Program-made: the position numbers and the translations under genes
Shown here: piece by piece, positions 9,739 to 17,995 of the stretch
How positions within the stretch are numbered: the stretch's first letter is position 1
Layout of the letters: every line of letters starts with the position of its first letter
Assembly: GCA_937983405.1 (NCBI GenBank)
Contig: CALJZN010000018.1
Coordinates: forward strand, 1-58,974
DNA length: 58,974 nucleotides
Direction: 5' to 3'
DNA from: an uncultured Paracoccaceae bacterium
GTDB taxonomy: Bacteria; Pseudomonadota; Alphaproteobacteria; Rhodobacterales; Rhodobacteraceae
The notes under the pieces: generated by a model
What the model was told of the DNA's origin: nothing
Databases searched by the model: none
What the model saw: only the letters and a program-made list of their open reading frames with translations

Positions 9739-10691
9739 CAGGGCGTCAGGCGGTCGGGCACCGCCGCCCCGATCTCCATGAAGTAGCGCAGCGCCCCGGG
9801 GTGGAGCGGAATGGGCGCCGCCGCCATGGTGAACTCGACCGTGGTGTCGTTCGCGGCAGGATGGATCGCGCGCAGCTCGTCCACATGCTCGAACAGCGCC
9901 TTGGTGATCGCGTAGGCGAGGGCCTCGTCCATCTCGGCATGCACGACCAGCGCGTTGGGGATCGAGATGGTGGGCGTGTCGCCCACCCCGTCATAGAGCC
10001 CGGCGCGGATGGTGTAGGGCGCAAACACCGGATCGGCCGCCTGCGCCGCCGCGATCTCGGCCTCGGTCAGCGGGATCATCCGGATCGCCCGCGTCGCCGC
10101 GAGGTTCAGGATCGACGAGGTCGGCGGCCCGACGCTCCAGATGCCGGCGTCGATCGCCCCGTCGCGCAGCGCGTCGGCGGTCTCGTTGAAGTTCAGCCGC
10201 TGCGGCTGGAAGTCTTCGTAGGCGATGCCGTTGCCCTCGAGCAGGGCGCGGGCGTTGACCTCGGTGCCTGACCCCGGCGCGCCGACCGACACGCGCTTGC
10301 CGCGCAGGTCCTGGAGCGAGGCGATGCCGCTGTCGGCCAGGGTGACGATGTGGACGGCGTTGGGATAGATCGCGGCCAGCGCGCGCAGCTCGGGGATCGC
10401 CTTGCCCTCGAACCGGCCGGTGCCGCTGTAGGCCTGCACCACCGTGTCGGCCAGCGCCAGCGCCAGGTCGCTGTCGCGGCGCGCGATCAGCGCCATGTTC
10501 TCGACCGAGGCGCCGGTGACCTCGGCGGTTGCCGTGTAGCCCGGAACATGCCGCCCGATCAGTTCCGCGAGGCCGCCGCCATAGGGATAGTAGACCCCCC
10601 CCGTGCCCCCCGTGGCGATGGACAGCTCGGCTGCCGCAGCCGGCGCGGCGAGCGTCATCAACCCTGCCAGGGCGTATCCCAGTCGTCGCAT
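9738..10691 (-). CDS. TAXI family TRAP transporter solute-binding protein
   Basis: 317 residues with a signal peptide ending near AAPAAAAE. The mature start LSIATGGTGGVYYPYGG is the TAXI-family signature, followed by DLALALADTV and LRGKRVSVGAPGSGTEVNA, the ligand-binding lobe typical of this family. Length is normal for TAXI proteins. It is the promoter-proximal gene of the operon with the DUF1850 protein and fused permease, and faces a divergent exopolysaccharide locus across 278 bp. It delivers a small, probably anionic, solute to the permease. The specific ligand cannot be predicted. Confidence 0.92.
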   Translation of the reverse strand: MRRLGYALAGLMTLAAPAAAAELSIATGGTGGVYYPYGGGLAELIGRHVPGYTATAEVTGASVENMALIARRDSDLALALADTVVQAYSGTGRFEGKAIPELRALAAIYPNAVHIVTLADSGIASLQDLRGKRVSVGAPGSGTEVNARALLEGNGIAYEDFQPQRLNFNETADALRDGAIDAGIWSVGPPTSSILNLAATRAIRMIPLTEAEIAAAQAADPVFAPYTIRAGLYDGVGDTPTISIPNALVVHAEMDEALAYAITKALFEHVDELRAIHPAANDTTVEFTMAAAPIPLHPGALRYFMEIGAAVPDRLTP

Positions 10692-10809
10692 ATGTGTCTC
10701 CCTGTCGGCCTCGTGATCCCGTTCGGCCTGACCGGCCCCGCAGGCGCCCCGGGGGCGGACGGATCGGACGGCAGCCCAGTTGACCCCGCCGCTCGTGGCG
10801 TTGTCAACG

Positions 10810-10861
10810 CTTTCCTCGCCCGCGCCCGGGCGGTGCTTTCCTCGCCCGCGCCGGGGCGGTG
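10810..10861. repeat. Two 26-bp direct repeats in a divergent intergenic region
   Basis: Copies 10810-10835 and 10836-10861 are adjacent and differ at one base; both begin CTTTCCTCGCCCGCGCC and end GGGCGGTG. They lie in the 278-bp gap between the TAXI operon (minus) and the PilZ/HlyD gene (plus). A TTGACA hexamer is at 10900-10905, but no good -10 lies at 16-18 bp. They may be a regulatory duplication or neutral. Confidence 0.8.
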
Positions 10862-10969
10862 CGGGCCAGCGGCGCCGGGGCCACAGGCCGAGATCGGGCT
10901 TGACACGGTACTTCTGATGACAGCCCGACTCGTGCTAGACCTTCGTCAGGCTTGAGGACCCCCCCTTCG

Positions 10970-12304
10970 ATGAACGTGCGGCACGAACGGCCGAGCCCCG
11001 ACCTCTCGCTCCGCGTCGCCGCGCCCCTGCTGGTGGGGCTGGGCGACGGAACGGTGGTGCGCGTGCATCAATGGTCGCTGCGCGCCCTCTACAGCCCCGA
11101 GTTCGACGGGCGCGACCTTGCGGGGGCGTCGCTGTCGATTCCGTTCCAGGGTGTCCAGGTCTATTTCCCCGTCACGCTCGTTCCGGGCGAGGCCCCGGGC
11201 GAGGTGCTGCTGCAGGACCTCACCGGCCGGCAGCGCGAGACGCTGGCGCTGTTCTACCGCAACCTGCTCTCGGGCCGGATGGCGGCGACGGCCGACCTCA
11301 TCACCGCGCTCGACACGCCGGTGGATCTCGTGCCGCCGGAAGAGACGGCGGCCGAGCGTCGCGCGGCGACCGCCGCGTCCCCGGCGCGGGCGCCGCGCGT
11401 GGTGGCCAATGTGCTGGCCTATGTGCTGCTGGCCGCGCTGGTGTTCGGCTGGCTCGGCAGCCTCGCCTACGCCCGCCTCGACGCGCTGCCGCTCGTCAAT
11501 GCCCGGGTCGCGCAGCCCGCCGCGCTGCTGGTTGCGCCGGGCTCGGCGATCGTCGCCGAGGTGGTGGCGGCCGAGGGCGTCGAGGTGCCGGCGGGCGCGC
11601 TGCTGATGCGGCTGCAAGCCCCCGAACTGCAGCGGATGCTCGACGATCTGGAGGGCCCGCTGATCCGGGCCGAGGCCGCGCTGGCCGCGGTGGACCGGCG
11701 GATCGGCGCGCATGCCGCGCGGCGCGACGCGGCGCGCGCCGCGGCGCCGCAGGGGGCCGAGGCCTTCGATACCGGCGTCTCCGCGGCCCCGGGCGACTAT
11801 CACGACATCCGCCTGCGGCTGGAGGCCGAGCTGCGCGACCGCGAGCGCGACCTGCGGATGCTCGAGCTCGAGGCCGCGCGGCTGCGCGATGCCCTCGCCA
11901 CGCTCGAGATCCGCGCGCCCGAGGCCGGCCGGGTCGTGGCCCTGCGCGTCGCGCCGGCGCAGGCGGTGGCGGCCGGCACCCCGCTTCTGCTGTTCGAGGG
12001 CGCGGGCCGCCGCACCGTCGAGGGCTGGCTTGCCGACGACTTCGCCGATGCCGTCTGGCCCGGCATGCGCGCCACCGTGCGGCTGCGCCGCGAGGGCCGG
12101 CTTGTCGCGCTGCCGGGGCGGGTGGTGGCGGCCGAAAGCGACGGGGCTGCGCCGCGCGCCGCGGCGATCCGGGTGCAGGTGGCGCTCGAGGGGCTGTCGG
12201 CCGAGGAGACGCGGGCGCTTCTGGCCATCGGTGCGCCGGTCCGGGCCTGGCTGGCGCGCGACCTCTGGCGCGGCTGGCTGGGCCTGGCCCCCGCGGGCGG
12301 CTAG
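10970..12304 (+). CDS. PilZ-like / HlyD-type membrane protein (Alg44-like)
   Basis: 444 residues from ATG 10970, preceded by GAGGA at 10954-10958; a TTG at 10952 is also in frame. Residues 1 to about 110 look like a PilZ-type beta-barrel, about 144-168 form a single transmembrane helix, and the rest resembles a periplasmic HlyD/membrane-fusion domain with a lipoyl-like half (LVAPGSAIVAEVVAAEGVEV), a coiled hairpin (about 230-305) and the second half (ATLEIRAPEAGRVVAL). This is the plan of alginate co-polymerase Alg44. The canonical PilZ motifs are eroded: RHER at 4-7 and QWSLRA at 34-39 where D/NxSxxG is expected. The next gene is the partner synthase. Confidence 0.8.
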   Translation: MNVRHERPSPDLSLRVAAPLLVGLGDGTVVRVHQWSLRALYSPEFDGRDLAGASLSIPFQGVQVYFPVTLVPGEAPGEVLLQDLTGRQRETLALFYRNLLSGRMAATADLITALDTPVDLVPPEETAAERRAATAASPARAPRVVANVLAYVLLAALVFGWLGSLAYARLDALPLVNARVAQPAALLVAPGSAIVAEVVAAEGVEVPAGALLMRLQAPELQRMLDDLEGPLIRAEAALAAVDRRIGAHAARRDAARAAAPQGAEAFDTGVSAAPGDYHDIRLRLEAELRDRERDLRMLELEAARLRDALATLEIRAPEAGRVVALRVAPAQAVAAGTPLLLFEGAGRRTVEGWLADDFADAVWPGMRATVRLRREGRLVALPGRVVAAESDGAAPRAAAIRVQVALEGLSAEETRALLAIGAPVRAWLARDLWRGWLGLAPAGG

Positions 12305-12322
12305 CCGAAGGCGCCCGCCGCC

Positions 12323-13933
12323 ATGGCCGTGCCCGACGCCGTCCCCCAAGGCGTCCCCGATGCGGGTTATGCCTTCGGCAAGGCGCTGGGCGCGGCCCTG
12401 CGCCGGCTGTCGGGGCAGGGCCCGCGCGGCCTCGGGCGCCTGCCGGCCGGCGCGGCCGCGGGCTATGGCGCGCTGGCGCTGGGGCTGGTGCTGCTGGCCG
12501 TCATCGTCCCGAACCGGTTCTTCGCCCCCGAGGTCGCGCATATCAGCCTTGCCCTGGGCGCGCTCGGGGTCTGGCGGTACGGCTGGTGGGCGACGCATGC
12601 GCTGCGGGCCGAGATCTTCCGCGCCCGCCGCTGGCCCGCCATGCGGGCGGCGGCCGATGCCTGCTGGGCCGAGGGCTGGCGCCCGCGGCGGCTGCACATC
12701 CAGATGACGACCTACCTCGAGGAGCCCGCGATCACCCGCGCCGTGATCGCCGCGATCATCGCCCAGGTCCGGCGCGAGCGCATCCCGACCGCGCTTTGGG
12801 TCGGCACCGGCGCGGCGGCGGACGAGGCGGTGATCCGCGCCATGGTCGAGACCCACGCCGCCGACCTGCCCCCGGGCCTGTTCGAGGTCACGCTGCTGCG
12901 CCAGAACCAGCCCGGCAAGCGCATGGCGATCGGCCTGATCCTGCGCGGCATGTCGCGCTGCGGTGTGGCCGCCGACGACATCGTGATGTTCATGGACGGC
13001 GATGCCGTCCTGGGCGGGGACGTGCTGCGCAAATGCCTGCCGATGTTCGCCGCCGACCCCGCGCTTCAGGCGCTGACCACCGACGAGGAGGCGATCTGCT
13101 TCGGTCCCGGCTGGATCCGGTCCTGGCTGGCCATGCGCTTCGCCCAGCGCCGCATCGCCATGCAGAGCCACGCGCTTTCCGACCGGGTGCTGACGCTGAC
13201 GGGCCGCATGAGCCTGTTCCGCGCCCGCCATGTGATCTCGCCCGCCTTCATCCGCACCATCGAGGCCGACCATCTCGACCACTGGCTGTGGGGCCGCTTC
13301 CGCTTTCTCTCGGGCGACGACAAGTCGAGCTGGTATCATCTGCTCCGGCTCGGCGCCAAGATGACCTATGTGCCCGACGCCACCGTCTACACCGTCGAGG
13401 TGATCCGGGGCGGGGGCCTCGGGCGGATGGTGCAGAACTTCCGCCGCTGGTCGGGCAACATGCTGCGCAACGGCAGCCGCGCGATCGCGCTGGGGCCCCG
13501 GGCCATGCCGCCCTTCATCTGGTGGTGCCTTGTCGATCAGCGCCTGGCGATGTGGACGATGATGGTGGCCCCGGTGCTGGCCGCGTTCGCCACCTGGCGG
13601 GAGCCCGCCTACATCTTCAGTGTCGTCCTGTGGATCCTCGGCACGCGGCTGGTGCTCAGCCTCTACCTTGCGCGGCACGCGCGGCAGGCCGATCCTTCCT
13701 GGCCGTTCATCCTCTATCTCAACCAGGTCATCAACGCGGCGGTAAAGATCTACATGATCTTCCACCTCGCCAGGCAGCGCTGGACGAACCGCGGCAACCA
13801 GCGCGCCGGCGGCGCCGCCGGCTGGCGGGGCCGGGCGCGGGCGGGCTTCGCGCTGTTCCAGCTCGTCACGGTGGTGACGAGCTTCGTCACGGCGCTTGCG
13901 ATCTACGCGGGCGTCCTGCCCGCCCCGTTCTGA
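12323..13933 (+). CDS. Processive membrane glycosyltransferase family 2 (Alg8-like)
   Basis: 536 residues starting 18 bp after the PilZ/HlyD gene. Transmembrane segments near 48-85 precede a cytoplasmic GT2 domain with D225-G-D227 (MFMDGDAVL), LTGRMSLFRARHV, SGDDKSSWYHLL (D332/D333) and QNFRRW at 371-376, followed by several membrane helices (about 390-535). This is the layout of Alg8 and related processive synthases that polymerise and export a linear polysaccharide. Together with the preceding gene it forms a minimal synthase/co-polymerase unit. No epimerase, lyase, acetylase or outer-membrane porin genes are adjacent, so the polymer need not be alginate; a glucan is equally possible. Confidence 0.85.
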   Translation: MAVPDAVPQGVPDAGYAFGKALGAALRRLSGQGPRGLGRLPAGAAAGYGALALGLVLLAVIVPNRFFAPEVAHISLALGALGVWRYGWWATHALRAEIFRARRWPAMRAAADACWAEGWRPRRLHIQMTTYLEEPAITRAVIAAIIAQVRRERIPTALWVGTGAAADEAVIRAMVETHAADLPPGLFEVTLLRQNQPGKRMAIGLILRGMSRCGVAADDIVMFMDGDAVLGGDVLRKCLPMFAADPALQALTTDEEAICFGPGWIRSWLAMRFAQRRIAMQSHALSDRVLTLTGRMSLFRARHVISPAFIRTIEADHLDHWLWGRFRFLSGDDKSSWYHLLRLGAKMTYVPDATVYTVEVIRGGGLGRMVQNFRRWSGNMLRNGSRAIALGPRAMPPFIWWCLVDQRLAMWTMMVAPVLAAFATWREPAYIFSVVLWILGTRLVLSLYLARHARQADPSWPFILYLNQVINAAVKIYMIFHLARQRWTNRGNQRAGGAAGWRGRARAGFALFQLVTVVTSFVTALAIYAGVLPAPF

Positions 13934-13979
13934 CGCGGCGCGGCGCGCGGGCGCGGAACCCCGGGCGCGCCTGCGGGCG

Positions 13980-15122
13980 TCATTCGATCACCGTCAGCCC
14001 CTGCCAGCCGGCCGTCAGCGCCTCGCCGCCGCCGGGCCGGGCGACGATGCAGTCCTCGACCCGCGCCGAGAAGGTGTTCGTCCGGAAGATCGACGGCTCG
14101 ATGGTGAAGACCATCCCCTCGCGCAGCGGCGTCGCATCGCCCCGCGTCAGGAACGGCGGCTCATGCACGTCCCAGCCGATGGCATGGCCCAGCCGGTGGC
14201 GGAACATCGGGCCATAGCCCGCATCCTCGATCACCGCGCGGGCGGCGCGGTCCACCTCCTCGCAGGTTGCCGCCCCGGCCTTCAGCGCCGCGATGCCGGC
14301 GCGCTGGCTGTCCATCACCAGGCCATGGATCTTCACGAACTCGGCCGAGGGTGCGCCGAAGCTGACCGTGCGGCCGAAGTCGTAGCACATTCCGTCATGC
14401 ACCGCGCCGAAGTCGAAGTTGACCGAGACGGGTGCCGTCAGCTTGCGCGGCCAGGTCTCCATCCGCTTGCCGAACATCAGCGGGTGGTCCGGGCCCGAGT
14501 TGTAGAGCGAGGTGGTGAAGGACGGGCCCAGCGCGCCGTGGCGGCGCAGCTGGAAATCGACCTCCGACACGATCTCGAGCTCGGTCATCCCGATCTTGAG
14601 CATCTTGAGCACGTCGGCAAACGCGGCCTCGGTGATCCGCCCCGCCTCGCGCAGCGTCGCGATCTCCTCGGGGCTCTTGATCACGCGCAACTGCCGCAGG
14701 ATGCGGGTGGCGGAGGCAAAGCGCACGCCGGGGATCAGCGCCTGCAACTCGATCAGGCTCTCCGCCTCGGCATCGTCCGAGGTGGCCAGCACCGCGCCGG
14801 GGCCGATGCCGAACTCCTTCAGAAGGCCCGCGGCCATCGCGGCGGGGTCGTCCCAGTCGCCCAGCACGCGCACGTCGAAGGCCCCGCCCTTGGCGCCGAA
14901 CTCGGCCGTCATCCGCGGCAGGGTCAGGACCGGCCCCTTGTCGGGCGTGAGCCATGCGCCCTCGATCCAGCCGCCGGGATGCAGGTTGCGGCCCCAGTTC
15001 GGAATGTCGCGGTGGATCCCGGTGAGATAGTCGAGGTCGGTCCCGAGCGGGATGAACACGAGGTCGGCCTTGCCGGCGATCAGGCCCTGGAAGGCGGACA
15101 TCCGCTCCGCATAGCTTGCCAT
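13980..15122 (-). CDS. M24 family metallopeptidase (Xaa-Pro aminopeptidase-like)
   Basis: 380 residues, normal for M24B enzymes. An N-terminal creatinase-like domain (about 1-145) is followed by the pita-bread catalytic domain with the expected metal ligands: two Asp in FDFGAV and CYDFGRT (about 235 and 246), His in HRLGHAIGWDVHEPP (about 310), and Glu in FTIEPS and RVEDC (about 340 and 355). It is cytoplasmic with no signal peptide. It ends the operon of a dipeptide-type ABC transporter (22 bp gap), so it may hydrolyse an imported peptide or amide. Family members also act as creatinase or ectoine hydrolase; none of those pathways is evident here. Confidence 0.88.
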   Translation of the reverse strand: MASYAERMSAFQGLIAGKADLVFIPLGTDLDYLTGIHRDIPNWGRNLHPGGWIEGAWLTPDKGPVLTLPRMTAEFGAKGGAFDVRVLGDWDDPAAMAAGLLKEFGIGPGAVLATSDDAEAESLIELQALIPGVRFASATRILRQLRVIKSPEEIATLREAGRITEAAFADVLKMLKIGMTELEIVSEVDFQLRRHGALGPSFTTSLYNSGPDHPLMFGKRMETWPRKLTAPVSVNFDFGAVHDGMCYDFGRTVSFGAPSAEFVKIHGLVMDSQRAGIAALKAGAATCEEVDRAARAVIEDAGYGPMFRHRLGHAIGWDVHEPPFLTRGDATPLREGMVFTIEPSIFRTNTFSARVEDCIVARPGGGEALTAGWQGLTVIE

Positions 15123-15144
15123 GGGTCTCTCCTTGGGTTGGGGG

Positions 15145-16125
15145 TCAGTCGTTGAGGTGGCAGGCCGCGCGCCGGCCGGGCGCCACCGTTCGCAGCACCG
15201 GCATCTCGGCGCGGCAGCGGGCGGTGGCCAGCGGGCAGCGGGGGTGAAAATGGCAGCCCGGCGGAGGGTTCATGGGCGAGGGGATGTCGCCCCGGATCGG
15301 CGCGTAGGCCACCCGCCGCCGGTCGAGCCGCGGGACCGCCGCGACCAGCGCGCGGGTATAGGGGTGGTTCGGCCGGTCGAACACCTCTTCGACCTGTCCG
15401 CTTTCCACCACGCGGCCCAGATACATCACCAGCACCCGGTCGGCGACATGCCGCACCACGCCGAGATCATGGCTGATGAACAGATAGGTCAGCCCCAGCT
15501 CCTCGCGCAGGTCCATGAAGAGGTTGACGATCTGCGCCTGGATCGAGACATCGAGCGCCGACACCGCCTCGTCGCAGACCAGAAGCTCGGGCTTCACCGC
15601 CAGCGCGCGGGCGATGCCGATGCGCTGGCGCTGCCCGCCCGAGAACTGGTGTGCGAAGCGGTCGCCGTATTCGGGGTCGATCCCGCAACGCTCCATCAGC
15701 CCGGCGACATAGGCCGGCACCTCGCGGGGCGCGACGATGCGGTGGACGCGCGGCGCCTCGCCGATCAGGTCGGTTACGCGCTTGCGGGGGTTGAGCGAGG
15801 AGAACGGGTCCTGAAAGATCATCTGCCGGTCGAGTCCCCGCGGCACCCCCGCCGGCACCGGCCGGCCGGCATGGCGCACCTCGCCCGAGCTGGGGCGCAT
15901 CAGCCCCGCCACGATCTTGCCCAGGGTGGACTTGCCGCAGCCCGATTCGCCCACCACCCCCATCACCTCGCCGCGGGCGACGGCAAAGCTCACGTCGTCC
16001 AGCGCCCGGACAGGGCGCGGGGGCGGGGCAAGCCCCAGCGCGGCAAGGCCGCGGCCCGCCAGCGACCCGCCGGCGCCGAACAGCCGCGTGAGGTGCCGGA
16101 CCTCGAGGATCGGCGCCTGCGTCAC
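15145..16125 (-). CDS. Oligopeptide-type ABC transporter ATP-binding protein (DppF/OppF-like)
   Basis: 326 residues from a GTG overlapping the upstream stop (GTGA). Walker A GESGCGKST, signature FSGGQRQRIGIARAL, Walker B LLVCDEAVSALD and the switch His in FISHDLGVV are intact. The C-terminal oligo_HPY region (NHPYTRAL, then GCHFHPRCPLATARC) is characteristic of peptide/nickel transporter ATPases. It pairs with the adjacent ATPase to energise the two permeases of this operon. A longer upstream extension in frame lacks coding character and is not used. Confidence 0.93.
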   Translation of the reverse strand: MTQAPILEVRHLTRLFGAGGSLAGRGLAALGLAPPPRPVRALDDVSFAVARGEVMGVVGESGCGKSTLGKIVAGLMRPSSGEVRHAGRPVPAGVPRGLDRQMIFQDPFSSLNPRKRVTDLIGEAPRVHRIVAPREVPAYVAGLMERCGIDPEYGDRFAHQFSGGQRQRIGIARALAVKPELLVCDEAVSALDVSIQAQIVNLFMDLREELGLTYLFISHDLGVVRHVADRVLVMYLGRVVESGQVEEVFDRPNHPYTRALVAAVPRLDRRRVAYAPIRGDIPSPMNPPPGCHFHPRCPLATARCRAEMPVLRTVAPGRRAACHLND

Positions 16126-17096
16126 CCCCCGGCCCCCGGCAGCGGGTGAAAGCAGCGCACCCATCGGCCGGGCGCCGCCTCGGCCGGGTCGGGCCGCGCG
16201 GCGCAGGCGGCGCTGCGGCGGGTGCAGCGGGGGGCGAAGGCGCAGCCTTCGGGCAGTTCGGTCAGCGTCGGCATCCGCCCGGGGATCTGCGGCAGCCGCT
16301 GGCCCTTGGGGTGGCTTGCGGGCACGCTGTCGATCAGCCCGCGCGTGTAGGGATGGCGGGGCGCGTCCAGCACCGCGTCCACCGGCCCCTGCTCGACGAT
16401 GCGGCCGGCATACATCACCGCGATGCGGTCGGCGATGCCGGCCACCACCGCCAGGTCGTGGGTGATCCAGACCAGCGCCGTCCCCTTCTCGCGGCACAGC
16501 CGCTGCACCACGGCCAGGATCTGGCCCTGGATGGTGACGTCCAGCGCCGTGGTGGGTTCGTCCGCGATCACCAGATCGGGGGAATGCAGCAGGGCGATGG
16601 CAATCGCGACGCGCTGGCGCATGCCCCCCGAAAGCTGGTGGGGATACATCTTCAGCCGCGCCTCGGGCTCGTCGATGCCCACCTCGGCCAGCGCGGCCGC
16701 ACAGCGCGCCCGCGCCTCGGCCCGGCCGAGGGGCAGATGCGCCCGCAGCGCGTCGGTCATCTGCGTGTCGATCCGCAGGACGGGGTTCAGCGTCATCATC
16801 GGGTCCTGGAAGATCATCGCCACCTTCCGGCCGCGCAGGCTGCGCATCGCCGCGGGGCTCAGCGCGCGCAGGTCGATCCCGTTCAGCCGCACCTCGCCCG
16901 CCGTCACCCGGGCCGCCGCCGGCAGAAGCCCGGTGATGGAAAAGCCCGTCACCGACTTGCCCGACCCGCTTTCGCCCACCAGCGCGACGATCTCGCCCCG
17001 GTTCACCACCAGATCGATCCCGTCCAGCGCGTGCAGGTCGCCCGCAGCGGTGGCAAAGGCGGTGCGCAGACCGCGGATGTCGAGAACCGGCGCCAT
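16122..17096 (-). CDS. Oligopeptide-type ABC transporter ATP-binding protein (DppD/OppD-like)
   Basis: 324 residues. Walker A GESGSGKSV, Q-loop FQDPMMTLNP, signature LSGGMRQRVAIAIAL, Walker B LVIADEPTTALD and WITHDLAVVAGIADR are all present, with HPYTRGLIDSVP and the Cys-containing GCAFAPRCTRRSAAC tail of the peptide-transporter ATPase family. It starts 2 bp after the DppC-like permease stop and is coupled to the second ATPase downstream. The two ATPases form the heterodimer that drives import of a short peptide or related compound. Confidence 0.93.
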   Translation of the reverse strand: MAPVLDIRGLRTAFATAAGDLHALDGIDLVVNRGEIVALVGESGSGKSVTGFSITGLLPAAARVTAGEVRLNGIDLRALSPAAMRSLRGRKVAMIFQDPMMTLNPVLRIDTQMTDALRAHLPLGRAEARARCAAALAEVGIDEPEARLKMYPHQLSGGMRQRVAIAIALLHSPDLVIADEPTTALDVTIQGQILAVVQRLCREKGTALVWITHDLAVVAGIADRIAVMYAGRIVEQGPVDAVLDAPRHPYTRGLIDSVPASHPKGQRLPQIPGRMPTLTELPEGCAFAPRCTRRSAACAARPDPAEAAPGRWVRCFHPLPGAGG

Positions 17097-17098
17097 CC

Positions 17099-17995
17099 CT
17101 AGCGCCCCAGATGCGGGTTCAGCACGTCGCGCATCCGGTCGCCCAGCACGTTGACGCTGACGATCAGCACCAGGAGCACCACGCCGGGCAGCACGCTGAT
17201 CCACCAGCGGCCCGACTGGAGATAGTTGAAGCCGTTGGCGATCAGCAGCCCGAGCGAGGGGCGCGTCGGCGGCAGGCCCACGCCCAGGAAGGACAGCGTC
17301 GCTTCCAGCGAGATCGCCTGCGCCATCTGGATCGTGGCGACCACCAGCATCGTCGGCAGGCAGTTCGGCAGCACATGCAGGAACAGGATGCGCAGGCTGC
17401 CCAGCCGCAGGCCGCGCGCCGCCTCGACATAGTCGCGCGCGCTCTCCACCAGCGCCACGCCGCGCACGGTGCGGGCGAAATAGGCCCATTGCACCACCAC
17501 CAGCGCGATGATGATCTTGTCCACCCCGCGGCCCAGGATCACCAGCAGGATCAGCGCGACAAGGATCGTCGGGAAGCTGAGTTGCAGATCGACGATCCGC
17601 ATCAGCACCGCATCCACCCAGCCGCCGCGGAACGCCGCGACCAGCCCCACCAGCGTGCCGATTGCCAGCGCGATCAGCCCCGACAGGATGCCCACGATCA
17701 GCGAGATGCGCAGGCCGTAGAGCATGGCCGACAGCATGTCGCGGCCCTGCCCGTCGGTGCCCAGCCAGTGCGTCATCCCCGACCAGGCCCTCTCGCCCGG
17801 CCGCAGCAGGTTGTCCATGATGTCGACCTGCATCAGGTCGTAGGGGTCCTGCGGCGCGATCCAGGGCGCCAGGAACGCCGCCGCCGACATCGCCACGAAC
17901 ACCGCCAGCGCAATGGCGGCGCTGGGCACCGACAGGAAGCCGCGGACGAACCCGGCCCGGGCCGCAGGCGCATGGGGAAGGGGCGCAAGGCTCAC
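17099..17995 (-). CDS. ABC transporter permease (DppC/OppC-like)
   Basis: 298 residues from a GTG that overlaps the upstream permease stop (GTGA). One N-terminal helix, a periplasmic loop containing HWLGTDGQGRDMLS (the DppC-family hallmark), then five helices with the EAA loop VEAARGLRLGSLRILFLHV. It is an inner-membrane subunit forming the translocation pore with the DppB-like partner. It is part of the six-gene operon starting at 20609 and ending with the M24 peptidase. Confidence 0.93.
   Translation of the reverse strand: MSLAPLPHAPAARAGFVRGFLSVPSAAIALAVFVAMSAAAFLAPWIAPQDPYDLMQVDIMDNLLRPGERAWSGMTHWLGTDGQGRDMLSAMLYGLRISLIVGILSGLIALAIGTLVGLVAAFRGGWVDAVLMRIVDLQLSFPTILVALILLVILGRGVDKIIIALVVVQWAYFARTVRGVALVESARDYVEAARGLRLGSLRILFLHVLPNCLPTMLVVATIQMAQAISLEATLSFLGVGLPPTRPSLGLLIANGFNYLQSGRWWISVLPGVVLLVLIVSVNVLGDRMRDVLNPHLGR

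Noticed and set aside
10900-10939. TTGACA at 10900 and GCTAGA at 10934 as a sigma-70 promoter
   Set aside because: The spacing is 28 bp, far from 16-18, and no better -10 was found.
13980-15122. M24 protein as ectoine hydrolase (DoeA/EutD) or creatinase
   Set aside because: None of the usual ectoine genes (EutABCE, UehABC) or creatinine genes is adjacent; metal ligands are those of a general M24 metalloenzyme.
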